From Patescibacteria group bacterium (GTDB lineage Bacteria > Patescibacteriota > Patescibacteriia > UM-FILTER-42-10): a DNA stretch of 32,087 nt. Under the pieces are notes generated by a model. That model was not told the DNA's origin and ran no database searches. It worked only from the letters and a program-made list of their open reading frames with translations. The translations under genes and the position numbers were made by a program. Positions 7,997-15,244 of the stretch are shown one piece after another. Numbering within the stretch: position 1 is the first letter of the stretch; each line of letters starts with the position of its first letter. The stretch lies in the NCBI GenBank assembly GCA_018825385.1, contig JAHJEX010000002.1:1-32087 (forward strand). The letters run 5' to 3'.

Positions 7997-8494
7997 TTAT
8001 TTAGAAACTTTTACTTTCGCAGGTTGGATTACCCTTCCATTTAAACGAAAGCCGGTTGTTAATTCTTCTACGATTATTCCTTTCTCCTGGTCCGATTCTA
8101 CTTCTTCTACCGCGTCATGTATTTCCGGATCAAACTGTGCTCCCACTGTCTCCACTTCTTCAATCCCCAGACTTTTTAAAATATTGCTTAGATTACTCTG
8201 TATGTGCCCAACACCGATTAACCAGTCAGATTTTTTAATCTCTCCAGGTACATGCTTCATTGCCTGTTTGAACTGGTCAACAAGAGGAAATATGTCCAAA
8301 AGCATTCCGGCATTTGCAAACTCTATCAGCTCTTTTTGTTTTTGTTCTTGCTCCTTTTTGAAATTGATATAATCAGCTTTGGCTCTTTTCCATCCGTTCA
8401 GGTATTCTTCTGCCTGGTTTTGAGCAATCTCTAGCTTAGTTGGAGGATCAATTGATTGCTCCTGCTCCTGATCCGTATCTTTAGCTTTTTTCAT
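7997..8494 (-). CDS. grpE: Nucleotide exchange factor GrpE
   Basis: Exchanges ADP for ATP on DnaK. 165 aa. An N-terminal charged coiled-coil (about 20-75, AEEYLNGWKRAKADYINFKKE) is followed by the family motif LLDIFPLVDQFKQAM and the C-terminal beta domain with the signature-like FDPEIHDAVEEV ... GIIVEELTTGFRLNGRVIQPAKVKVSK. Length is at the short end of the family. It lies 9 bases after hrcA and just ahead of hsp20, so it is surely co-transcribed and under HrcA control. Confidence 0.96.
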   Translation of the reverse strand: MKKAKDTDQEQEQSIDPPTKLEIAQNQAEEYLNGWKRAKADYINFKKEQEQKQKELIEFANAGMLLDIFPLVDQFKQAMKHVPGEIKKSDWLIGVGHIQSNLSNILKSLGIEEVETVGAQFDPEIHDAVEEVESDQEKGIIVEELTTGFRLNGRVIQPAKVKVSK

Positions 8495-8503
8495 AAATAT
8501 TAA

Positions 8504-9205
8504 TTACAAATTAGTAATAAGTTCTTGGGTATATTTGATTAATGCTCGGTTATGAGAATAGTTCATTCGCATTGGACCCAGTATTGCTATTAAACCTTCT
8601 TCTTTATCACTCTGGTATTTGGTTAAAATGGTACTGCAACCCTTACCAAATGGGTTTTCATTTCCCAGAAGTATATGAATATCAGGACTTATCTTATCAA
8701 AAATCCCTTCCACCGCCTCATCCAGATGATCCACGATTTCACTTAGATTATAAATAAGATCAAGCTCCGCAAATTCCGGCTGGCGAAAAATATTAGTTAA
8801 ACCAGTATAATAAATATCTCTAGGTGCAAATCCTACTACTACCGCGCCATTAGAAAGAGTTGCGACCTCTTTTGCTACCTGTTTTACAGCCATCAAATGC
8901 TCTTTCTCCGCTTTTGACATCTGTTTCAGCTGGTTCTTATGTTTATCGTTCAAATCCTCATCTTTCACAAAATTATCAATGTAGAAACGGTATCCCTTTT
9001 CCGTAGGAATACGGCCTGCCGAAGTGTGAGGATGGGTCAAGTATCCCTCTTTCTCCAGATCCACCATTTCATTTCGGATAGTAGCCGGAGACAGTTTAAA
9101 ACCACCTCTACCAACCAAAAGATTTGACCCAACTGGACTGGCAGTTTTAATATGTTGTGTGATTATTGCCTCTAAAAGGGCTTTTTTACGATCATTTATT
9201 ACCAT
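8504..9205 (-). CDS. hrcA: Heat-inducible transcription repressor HrcA (short form)
   Basis: DNA-binding repressor of class I heat-shock genes, recognising CIRCE. 233 aa against about 340 in Bacillus, so it is a reduced form. The N-terminal winged helix is intact: SPATIRNEMVDLEKEGYLTHPHTSAGRIPTEKGYRFYID (in two adjoining blocks, about 38-77) is the most conserved HrcA stretch. The C-terminal part retains the ending GLIAILGPMRMNYSHNRALIKY, but the central GAF-like and dimerisation region is shortened. A perfect CIRCE lies 16 bases before the ATG, giving autoregulation. It is the first gene of the chaperone operon. Confidence 0.95.
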   Translation of the reverse strand: MVINDRKKALLEAIITQHIKTASPVGSNLLVGRGGFKLSPATIRNEMVDLEKEGYLTHPHTSAGRIPTEKGYRFYIDNFVKDEDLNDKHKNQLKQMSKAEKEHLMAVKQVAKEVATLSNGAVVVGFAPRDIYYTGLTNIFRQPEFAELDLIYNLSEIVDHLDEAVEGIFDKISPDIHILLGNENPFGKGCSTILTKYQSDKEEGLIAILGPMRMNYSHNRALIKYTQELITNL

Positions 9206-9221
9206 ACATCTATTTCGATAA

Positions 9222-9248
9222 TTAGCACTCTAACACTAAGAGTGCTAA
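9222..9248 (-). promoter_or_regulatory. CIRCE operator (HrcA binding site)
   Basis: TTAGCACTC (9222-9230), 9 bases, GAGTGCTAA (9240-9248): a perfect match to the CIRCE consensus. It begins 16 bases upstream of the hrcA start and covers the predicted transcription start. Confidence 0.97.
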
Positions 9249-9251
9249 TTT

Positions 9252-9279
9252 AGTATATCACAACAAAAAAAGGGGTCAA
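9252..9279 (-). promoter_or_regulatory. Promoter of the hrcA-grpE-hsp20-dnaK operon
   Basis: On the minus strand: TTGACC (9274-9279), a 16-base spacer, TATACT (9252-9257). The predicted start falls inside CIRCE. The -35 box is part of the dispersed repeat at 9265-9297. Confidence 0.8.
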
Positions 9280-9297
9280 CCCCCTCTTTCAAGGGGG
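9265..9297. repeat. GGGGTCAA dispersed repeat, copy 1
   Basis: AAAAAAAGGGGTCAA followed by the hairpin CCCCCT ... AGGGGG. A second copy with the same layout is at 13916-13947. On the minus strand the repeat reads as hairpin, TTGACCCC, T-tract, and it provides the -35 box of the hrcA promoter. Confidence 0.75.
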
Positions 9298-9329
9298 AAA
9301 AATCGCTCATTTTTGATACTTTCTCAAAT

Positions 9330-9421
9330 GTCATTCTGAATATCTCGACCGTGCTCGACACGGGCTTATTTCAGAATCTATAACTTATAAATAACAGATG
9401 CTGAAACAAGTTCAGCATGAC
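9330..9421. repeat. Inverted pair of GTCA-type hairpin repeats upstream of hrcA
   Basis: Copy 1 (9330-9379) runs GTCATTCTGAA ... TTTCAGAATCT with a nested stem CCGTG/CACGG. Copy 2 (9396-9421) is the reversed 26-bp form AGATGCTGAA ... TTCAGCATGAC. With CIRCE, the promoter and the terminator at 9443-9495, they fill the 347-base gap between hrcA and the M23 gene; no further gene is visible there. Confidence 0.85.
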
Positions 9422-9442
9422 ACTAATTACAACTTCCAAATT

Positions 9443-9495
9443 AAAAAAGGGTATTCCTGAAGATATATTGTCAAACATATCTGCAAAAATACCCT
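9443..9495 (-). terminator. Intrinsic terminator of the M23 peptidase gene
   Basis: Outer stem AGGGTATT (9448-9455) with AATACCCT (9488-9495), inner stem AGATAT (9461-9466) with ATATCT (9477-9482). Read on the minus strand it ends in a run of six Ts (9443-9448). Confidence 0.85.
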
Positions 9496-9552
9496 ATGCA
9501 TAGAGGACGCCCATCCAATGTGCATTGTTGTCTTTTGTTTCACCACGACCCA

Positions 9553-11589
9553 TTACTTCATGAGAGTCAGCTTTTGCGTCTCCACCTTCTCCCCCGCTTT
9601 CACGCGGCAGAAGTAAACGCCCGATGCATGATGCTCTGCATTCCAGGAAACCATGTGTCCGCCCGGTCCTTGCTGCTCCGAGAAAATGGTTTCCACCCGC
9701 CTTCCAGCTAGGTCGTAGATCGAAAGCTCCACGTGACTGGCCGCGTCCAGGTTGTAGGAGATTTCGGTCACCGGGTTGAACGGATTCGGGTAGACCGTCA
9801 GATTCAGCTTCTGAGTGGGAATCACCTCCCCTTCTTCATCTTCATTCAGATCCACATCACCGGGATCAACAATCATCGACTTCAGAACAGAACCGTTCCC
9901 ACGTTCCAGGTGAATAGCGGTGATTTTGGGCTTGCAGTCCGCTATGACAGTCAAGGTTCGCCAGCCGGTTCCCAAGGACTTAGACAGATGAATGGTTCTT
10001 TCAGCGCCACGTTGACTGTTACCATCCAATGAAGAGCTCCCGCTATTCCATCCGGAACACGCTGTGCCATCCAGAATGAACCTTGCATCATCGTCATCGC
10101 TCCCAGCAGCGTAGTGGTGTGCCCTGCCCTTGATGGTGAAAGTGTAGGTATCCGCCACGTGCACGTAGAAATGGTGCGTGAACCACGTATAGCAATTACC
10201 TCCCGGCGCCTGAATGGTCTTCACCATGTCACAGAGCAGCCAAGGATGATAAGGCACCACCAGCACGTTGAAGACCGAAGGACTACGGTCAGCATAAAGC
10301 TGAATCGTGTTGTTGCCCTGCACGAAGTTATGGGTAGTAGTAATTGTCTTAGTGTCCGGGCCCAGAACCGCTCCGTCAAGCGCTTTCGCTCCGTTCCAGT
10401 TACTCACGAAATTGCCGTTGATTTTCAGCCTGAGGTCCGAGTCATCTCCGGCGCAGGTGTAACTGGCTTCACCGGTCACAAACACCGTTACCCGGTCTGC
10501 AACCGGCATGTTCACGATGTACGTCTTCCAAAGCTCAGCTGATGTGTCCCATCGCGCCTTGATGTTAGGGCGGATGTTGTAATACGGCACCACGTTGATC
10601 CGGAAGTGCATTCCTCCCCAGTTATCCAGCAGTCCACCGGTTGCATGATACGGCCGGAAGTAGATGTCCTTCGTTGTACCACTTTGTGCTGTATCCGGCA
10701 CCTTACCGGTGAAGATAAACCAAGCATTTTGACCCTGCGCAACGTTCGTAGCATTCGGTGACACAACTCGCTGACTATTGATCCAGAGTGGGGCAGACCC
10801 AGTCCCAGGATAGAGCCAACTGTTCACGACACCACCACTTGAATCGCAGGAGCGCAACTCGATGTAGTTCGAGTTACTCACACCGCCGATATTTTTCCAG
10901 TCTGTGTTGCCGGTGTTCTTGTAGGAAACGGTGAAGGTGAAAGTTTGACCGGGATACAGCGGAATTGCCGCATTCGGGTCTTGGGTGTGGTAAGTGCAGG
11001 AGTAATTCGCGTACGGACCGAGATTATTGCACCACGCTTGCGGATCTTCATACCAGTTTTCCACCGTGGCTTGTGACTGGAATGAAGAAGTGTTCCAGTA
11101 CGCACCATTGTGTGGATTATCGTGATCCGCTTCTCGAATTTCCCAGTGAAGATGAGCATATTGTGCACTTGTTCCACTGTTACCCATCTCCGCAATATGA
11201 TCTCCTTTTTCAACAGTGTTTCCAACAGAAACAAGCGTTGAATTGAGATGACCATATTGGCTGAAAACTGTCGTCCCATTGTAGTTGTGTTCTATAACCA
11301 TACATAGCCCAAAGCTTGTATCGTTTCGAATATCAACTACAAGACCATCCGCGACCGAAAGAATATCCCAGTCAAGATCCTGGTCTTGACTTGTACCAGC
11401 TCCGTTGTAGTCAAAACCTGGGTGATAACACCCTGAAATTGAAGACCACTCATTGAACTCATAGCCATTCGCTACATAGTCGTTCATTGGCTGTTGAAAG
11501 CCACTAGTTGCCTCCGGGACTCCATCATGTGCATTGCTTGCAATAGGAAGAATAATTGCAAGCAGCAGAATCGCGATTCGTGCTTTCAT
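9553..11589 (-). CDS. Secreted M23-type peptidase-like protein with C-terminal type IX sorting domain
   Basis: 678 aa from the ATG at 11589, chosen because GGGAGG lies 6 bases upstream; a GTG one codon earlier is too close. Signal peptide 1-20 (AILLLAIILPIASNA). The M23/LytM metallopeptidase domain (about 30-200) has H56-x3-D60 (HPGFD) and H146-L-H148 as expected zinc and catalytic residues. Next comes an Ig-like domain resembling the NBR1 central type (YPGQTFTFTVSYKNTGNTDW), then two related beta-rich repeats with AGDDSD and AAGSDDDDARF. The C-terminus is a type IX secretion sorting domain: YPNPFNPVTEISY, ELSIYDLAGRRVE, SGVYFCRVKAGEKVETQKL. Such tails are typical of Bacteroidota and relatives. 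The gene is clearly richer in G+C than all neighbours and carries its own terminator: probable lateral acquisition. Confidence 0.9.
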   Translation of the reverse strand: MKARIAILLLAIILPIASNAHDGVPEATSGFQQPMNDYVANGYEFNEWSSISGCYHPGFDYNGAGTSQDQDLDWDILSVADGLVVDIRNDTSFGLCMVIEHNYNGTTVFSQYGHLNSTLVSVGNTVEKGDHIAEMGNSGTSAQYAHLHWEIREADHDNPHNGAYWNTSSFQSQATVENWYEDPQAWCNNLGPYANYSCTYHTQDPNAAIPLYPGQTFTFTVSYKNTGNTDWKNIGGVSNSNYIELRSCDSSGGVVNSWLYPGTGSAPLWINSQRVVSPNATNVAQGQNAWFIFTGKVPDTAQSGTTKDIYFRPYHATGGLLDNWGGMHFRINVVPYYNIRPNIKARWDTSAELWKTYIVNMPVADRVTVFVTGEASYTCAGDDSDLRLKINGNFVSNWNGAKALDGAVLGPDTKTITTTHNFVQGNNTIQLYADRSPSVFNVLVVPYHPWLLCDMVKTIQAPGGNCYTWFTHHFYVHVADTYTFTIKGRAHHYAAGSDDDDARFILDGTACSGWNSGSSSLDGNSQRGAERTIHLSKSLGTGWRTLTVIADCKPKITAIHLERGNGSVLKSMIVDPGDVDLNEDEEGEVIPTQKLNLTVYPNPFNPVTEISYNLDAASHVELSIYDLAGRRVETIFSEQQGPGGHMVSWNAEHHASGVYFCRVKAGEKVETQKLTLMK

Positions 11590-11664
11590 CACGAACCTCC
11601 CTTTCTTGTTAAGTTGTAAACGTTCTATCCTACCAACTACATCACTCTATATTTAACCAGCTCA

Positions 11665-12306
11665 CTACTGAGTTATCATTAATGTAGAATGCATTACATC
11701 AATTATCTTTTGGTACTCTAAAGAAGTTGGAAAACCTGTGTCTGGATTTGCTTTATACGGCATATAAAGACTATAATCATCAAATTCTATTGTTAAATTT
11801 CTGTATTGTTGATCAACAGATGTATGTGTAACAAAAATCTCTTTTGCATTAATACCATTTGTAATAATAGAATTTATTTCATCAACTCTATGATTTTGAA
11901 TTGTATTAACATAGTTGACCACCTCATCAATTCCTCCAGAAATTCTGCTTATTAGAAAAACTGAATCTTGAATCTCTGGGGGAGAAAAATACACACTATC
12001 TTCATATTTACTAACTTCCCACTCAAATGGATACTGAATTGAGATACCATACTCCTCATTCGTATACGTCTCCCAATCACTTGTATCCACAGCAGAATTG
12101 GTGTTAGTTGTCGTATTCGTATTCACAGTAACATTTGTATTCTCACTCATCACCTTATTTGTATTGTTGGTATTGTCATTTGTTCCAGAAAATGAATACC
12201 ATAAAGCACCGGCAATAACTAATATTACTACCACAAAGGCGACTACTACGCCTGTTCTACTCCCTTTTGTTGGGGTGGGAGTGCTGTTATTATTGGTTTC
12301 TTCCAT
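11665..12306 (-). CDS. Membrane-anchored PsbP-like protein (single domain)
   Basis: 213 aa. A short cytoplasmic N-terminus and one transmembrane helix (about 19-40, TGVVVAFVVVILVIAGALWY) lead into an Asn/Thr-rich linker (NTNVTVNTNTTTNTNS) and an outward-facing domain of about 130 residues. The domain starts DWETYTNEEYGISIQYPFEWEV, the Y-x-YP-x-x-W pattern of PsbP-like lipoproteins common in Patescibacteria. No cysteine lipobox, so the anchor is the helix. It is paralogous to the 445-aa gene upstream and shares with it the same promoter-proximal leader. AAAGGA lies in front of the ATG. Function unknown; a binding role outside the membrane is a guess. Confidence 0.75.
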   Translation of the reverse strand: MEETNNNSTPTPTKGSRTGVVVAFVVVILVIAGALWYSFSGTNDNTNNTNKVMSENTNVTVNTNTTTNTNSAVDTSDWETYTNEEYGISIQYPFEWEVSKYEDSVYFSPPEIQDSVFLISRISGGIDEVVNYVNTIQNHRVDEINSIITNGINAKEIFVTHTSVDQQYRNLTIEFDDYSLYMPYKANPDTGFPTSLEYQKIIDVMHSTLMITQ

Positions 12307-12334
12307 TGTTTTATTCCTTTCTCAAATTAAAATA

Positions 12335-12366
12335 GACGGCAAAATCCAAAAGATTACGAGGCCGCC
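12335..12366 (-). promoter_or_regulatory. Leader hairpin followed by U-tract (attenuator-like), copy 1
   Basis: In the transcript GGCGGC (from 12361-12366) pairs with GCCGUC (from 12335-12340); an inner AAUC/GAUU pairing is possible. The stem is followed by UAUUUUAAUUU. The adjoining block 12358-12390 is 30/33 identical to 13798-13830. Confidence 0.55.
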
Positions 12367-12393
12367 CAATATGTTCTGTTTAGTCGCATTTTC

Positions 12394-12422
12394 ATTTTAG
12401 CGTATTTGAATGACTAGGTCAA
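12394..12422 (-). promoter_or_regulatory. Promoter of the 213-aa PsbP-like gene
   Basis: On the minus strand: TTGACC (12417-12422), a 17-base spacer, TAAAAT (12394-12399). The -35 box begins 3 bases after the stop codon of the upstream paralogue. Confidence 0.75.
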
Positions 12423-12424
12423 AT

Positions 12425-13762
12425 TTATATCCCATCCGTTACCTCAAAAGTTCCTAACATAGTTAAATAGATATTTCTGAAATCATCTTTAGTCAAATCA
12501 AATACTTCATCGTCAGTATAAGCATAGTACTGGCCTTGTATAAAAACGGTTTGATCGTCTGATACAGAAGCGTAAATCTGTTCTATATCATCATAATCCT
12601 CATAATTACCATAACCTATACTCTCTTTTAACTGGTAAGGATAATAAACTCCCGATCCTGAAGCATCGACGATGTCCTGAAGAGGCCCCTCTCCTGCATA
12701 GAATATTTGAACCGGATATATCACTTCATAAATATCAGATTCAGGGCCATATCCAAATATACAGCACTTAGGTTTAAATCCTACGGTTTCATCTTGATAT
12801 TCTACTTCCTCCCAATCATCCGGATACTTTATTGTAAATTGATATGGTTCATTCCCTATGGGCTTTTTTTTATACGTCTTCCATCCTGAAGTATCAATAC
12901 CATGGAATGCAACAGGTTCTTCGATTTCTATTATTTCAAATGTCGCAAGAATCGCCTTGAATTCCTCAAGTGGAATTGTGCTAAGACTTCTATTGCGGAA
13001 AGCTATGCCGGTTATCTGTTTATTATCTAGATTAAATATGGCACCAGTTTCCTTTCCATCGGCAAAACTTGCTTCAACAAGAATACCTTCAGTGTTTACT
13101 GCCTGTATTGTATCCAGCAAAGCAACCTGTTTTAACTGATCTGGAGGATCTTCCGGCCAGCTTGGTTTAGACAATAGCATAAAATAATCAGAATTCACTT
13201 GGGTATAACCAGAAGTATGTAAAAAATCTGCTTCTTCATTAAAGCGATAATAATCAAATGAAGCTCCACCAAAATCTAATTGGTATTCTCCCATAATAAA
13301 AGATCCACTAAATGCTTTTCCAGTATCTCCGTCCCCAATGCCATCATTGAAGCCTCCAAATTTAGATGGGTACTTAAAACTAAATCCAAGCTGTTTGTTT
13401 TCATATATTTCCCAATCATTCATATCTTCCGCAGTTAATATTGATGCATTAGTATTGGTTTCTATATTCGTATCATCATCAACCGCAACATTGGTATTTG
13501 TTGAACTGTTTGCATTGCTATTCACTGTTTCATTAGAATTATTGTTTGTAGCAGCATTCACGTTTTCATTTATCACTACATCAGTATATTCATTTACTCT
13601 ATTCACATTCCCCTTCACCACAATATCAAAACCGCTGTCTTCATTTTCCGTAGCAATGGTGAACCATAAAAACCCCGATAAAATAATTAAGCCTGAGGCT
13701 GACAAAATAATTAAGCCATTCTTTTTTCCCACTTCCTTAGCCGGTTGTTTTTCTTTTTCCAT
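12425..13762 (-). CDS. Membrane-anchored protein with two PsbP-like domains
   Basis: 445 aa. One N-terminal transmembrane helix (about 14-36, NGLIILSASGLIILSGFLWF) and a long Asn/Thr/Val-rich spacer (about 50-110) precede two outward domains. Domain 1 starts near DWEIYENKQLGFSFKYPSKFG; domain 2 starts near SGWKTYKKKPIGNEPYQ, followed by FTIKYPDDWEE. Both have the YP-x-x-W/F signature seen once in the 213-aa neighbour, so the pair probably arose by duplication. A pair of cysteines in domain 2 (KPKCCIFG) is notable. It has its own promoter (13834-13863) and a leader nearly identical to its paralogue's. No enzymatic motif seen. Confidence 0.75.
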   Translation of the reverse strand: MEKEKQPAKEVGKKNGLIILSASGLIILSGFLWFTIATENEDSGFDIVVKGNVNRVNEYTDVVINENVNAATNNNSNETVNSNANSSTNTNVAVDDDTNIETNTNASILTAEDMNDWEIYENKQLGFSFKYPSKFGGFNDGIGDGDTGKAFSGSFIMGEYQLDFGGASFDYYRFNEEADFLHTSGYTQVNSDYFMLLSKPSWPEDPPDQLKQVALLDTIQAVNTEGILVEASFADGKETGAIFNLDNKQITGIAFRNRSLSTIPLEEFKAILATFEIIEIEEPVAFHGIDTSGWKTYKKKPIGNEPYQFTIKYPDDWEEVEYQDETVGFKPKCCIFGYGPESDIYEVIYPVQIFYAGEGPLQDIVDASGSGVYYPYQLKESIGYGNYEDYDDIEQIYASVSDDQTVFIQGQYYAYTDDEVFDLTKDDFRNIYLTMLGTFEVTDGI

Positions 13763-13787
13763 AATATTTTCTTTATTTAAACAAAAT

Positions 13788-13807
13788 AAACGACCGTGAG
13801 GCCGCCC
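13788..13807 (-). promoter_or_regulatory. Leader hairpin followed by U-tract (attenuator-like), copy 2
   Basis: In the transcript GGGCGGCC (from 13800-13807), loop UCAC, GGUCGUUU (from 13788-13795) with G-U pairs, then AUUUUGUUU. It occupies the same place as the hairpin at 12335-12366, between promoter and start codon. Confidence 0.55.
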
Positions 13808-13833
13808 AATATGTTTTGTTTAGTTGTATTTAA

Positions 13834-13863
13834 ATGATAGCGCATTACTGTAAATCGTGTCAA
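13834..13863 (-). promoter_or_regulatory. Promoter of the 445-aa PsbP-like gene
   Basis: On the minus strand: TTGACA (13858-13863), an 18-base spacer, TATCAT (13834-13839). Confidence 0.7.
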
Positions 13864-13915
13864 ATAAATATAGTTCTATTATATCGCATACCTATCCTAT
13901 TACATATACATTGTC

Positions 13916-13947
13916 AAAAAAGGGGTCAAGTCCCTCCTTTAAGGGAG
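13916..13947. repeat. GGGGTCAA dispersed repeat, copy 2
   Basis: AAAAAAGGGGTCAA followed by a hairpin TCCCT ... AGGGA. Same layout as 9265-9297, with C-G pairs of the stem exchanged for T-A. The rest of the 303-base gap 13763-14065 holds the leader and promoter of the 445-aa gene and a probable -10 box for the plus-strand gene. Confidence 0.7.
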
Positions 13948-14011
13948 CAGGATCCCTTTATTAACCTCATACTATTTACTTCTCTACTGTTTTATGCTAA
14001 TCTCCTGGTAA

Positions 14012-14017
14012 TATAAT
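14012..14017 (+). promoter_or_regulatory. Probable -10 box of the small plus-strand gene
   Basis: A perfect TATAAT 48 bases before the chosen start. No good -35 box is visible at the right distance, so this is tentative. Confidence 0.4.
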
Positions 14018-14065
14018 AGTGAAGTTAAATTTACAATTAATCAAAATTCTATGGGAGAAGGAAAA

Positions 14066-14368
14066 ATGGGATTACCAGATGATTTAAGGCAACAAGGTAA
14101 AGAAACATCTGAGTTAAATATGCTTCCACGTTTTCTGGAATTGGTGGGCCAAGGTTATGAGGAAGTTACTGATGCTGAGATTGTAGAAAAGGTGAGAGTG
14201 ATTCCTCCAGACGGAGTAGTTGAGGAACATACACCTGATTTGGGCAGTTTAAGTGGAGATCCTGATTATGATTATGAGGTAGTACTAGATGAATCTGGTA
14301 CCAGTGAAATCATGCATGGTAAGCCAAAGTTTGCACTATTAAGAAAACTAAAAGAGCAAGTAGAATAA
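14066..14368 (+). CDS. Small acidic soluble protein, unknown
   Basis: 100 aa from the ATG at 14066, preferred over the ATG at 14051 because GGGAGAAGG lies just in front of it. No family recognised. The sequence is hydrophilic and acidic: MGLPDDLRQQGKETSEL, a middle DAEIVEKVRVIPPDGVVEEH, an Asp/Tyr-rich DPDYDYEVVLDESG, and a basic helical end KFALLRKLKEQVE. No transmembrane helix or signal peptide. It is a single-gene transcript: divergent from the PsbP-like genes, convergent with the ABC operon, closed by the terminator at 14387-14414. Confidence 0.65.
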   Translation: MGLPDDLRQQGKETSELNMLPRFLELVGQGYEEVTDAEIVEKVRVIPPDGVVEEHTPDLGSLSGDPDYDYEVVLDESGTSEIMHGKPKFALLRKLKEQVE

Positions 14369-14386
14369 ATTCAATATACATATTAT

Positions 14387-14414
14387 AAAAACCGCCCCAG
14401 AAGGGCGGTTTTTT
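14387..14414. terminator. Bidirectional intrinsic terminator
   Basis: AAAACCGCCC (14388-14397), a short loop, and GGGCGGTTTTTT (14403-14414). It separates the small plus-strand gene from the convergent ABC permease gene and works in both directions. Confidence 0.9.
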
Positions 14415-14430
14415 GAATAATTTGTTTGTT

Positions 14431-15243
14431 CTAATCGCTTTTTCTAAATAGCAGTACGCCAATAGACACCATTACGGCGCCAAACACAGCCACAATCCCT
14501 AAATCCATTAGAATACTTACCTTTTCACCAAATAGTTCTAGACTAAGATTATCTACTAGGAACGCTGGTGCATCCATAAATTTAAATGCTACTTGCCTTA
14601 TCAGGTCCACCGCATATGAAGCAGGATTCATTTTCGCTAGAATTTCCATCCACACTGGCAAATCATTGAGTGGAAAAAGTGCGCCAGAAAGAAAAAACAT
14701 AGGCATCATCAAGAAGTTCATAATCATCTGAAATCCTTCTGTCGTCTTCATGCGGGAAGCAACCACTAACCCAATTGAGGTCAGTGCAATAGCAGCCAAA
14801 AACATTACTGGGATCAATGCAAAAACCAGTCCAAAGCTGAGCTTGATCCCAACTAAGGGAGCTAAAAATAGCATTACTGTTCCCTGGATCATAGCAGTAG
14901 TTGATCCGCCTAGTATCTTTCCTAGGGCAATAGAAGATCTGGATACTGGAGCAACTAACACTTCTTTCAAAAATCCGAACTGCCGATCCAGAACAATCGA
15001 CATTACCGAAAATATGGAAGTAAACAGAATAGACATTCCAATTACACCCGGAAACAGGAATTGCAGAAAGTCAAATTCAGCGCCCGCACCGCCCATGCTC
15101 AATGTTGACTTCATTCCAGATCCGAACAAGACCAGCCATAGTACCGGCATAGCCAAAGAAGAAACTAATCGGGTTTTTACCCGCCAGTAGCGGATCATTT
15201 CCCGAAGCCAAATAATATATATTTCTTTCATTAATTTCATCAT
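14431..15243 (-). CDS. ABC-2 type exporter permease
   Basis: Membrane half of an ABC exporter of the DrrB/ABC-2 family, 270 aa with six predicted helices. N-terminal IWLREMIRYWRVKTRLVSSL is a typical amphipathic entry. Further conserved features are FLFPGVIGMSILFTSIFS, DRQFGFLKEVLVAPVSRSS (the cytoplasmic loop that contacts the ATPase) and FFLSGALFPLNDLP followed by MNPASYAVDLIR. The gene starts one base after the ATPase stop, so the two are translationally linked. Substrate unknown: drugs, lipids or polysaccharides are all carried by relatives. Confidence 0.92.
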   Translation of the reverse strand: MMKLMKEIYIIWLREMIRYWRVKTRLVSSLAMPVLWLVLFGSGMKSTLSMGGAGAEFDFLQFLFPGVIGMSILFTSIFSVMSIVLDRQFGFLKEVLVAPVSRSSIALGKILGGSTTAMIQGTVMLFLAPLVGIKLSFGLVFALIPVMFLAAIALTSIGLVVASRMKTTEGFQMIMNFLMMPMFFLSGALFPLNDLPVWMEILAKMNPASYAVDLIRQVAFKFMDAPAFLVDNLSLELFGEKVSILMDLGIVAVFGAVMVSIGVLLFRKSD

Positions 15244-15244
15244 T

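Noticed and set aside
10114-10542. Plus-strand gene opposite the M23 gene
   Set aside because: Long antisense frames here are by-products of the G+C-rich gene on the other strand, which has signal peptide, motifs and a ribosome binding site.
11590-11592. GTG start of the M23 gene
   Set aside because: It lies only 3 bases after GGAGG; the ATG at 11589 has normal spacing.
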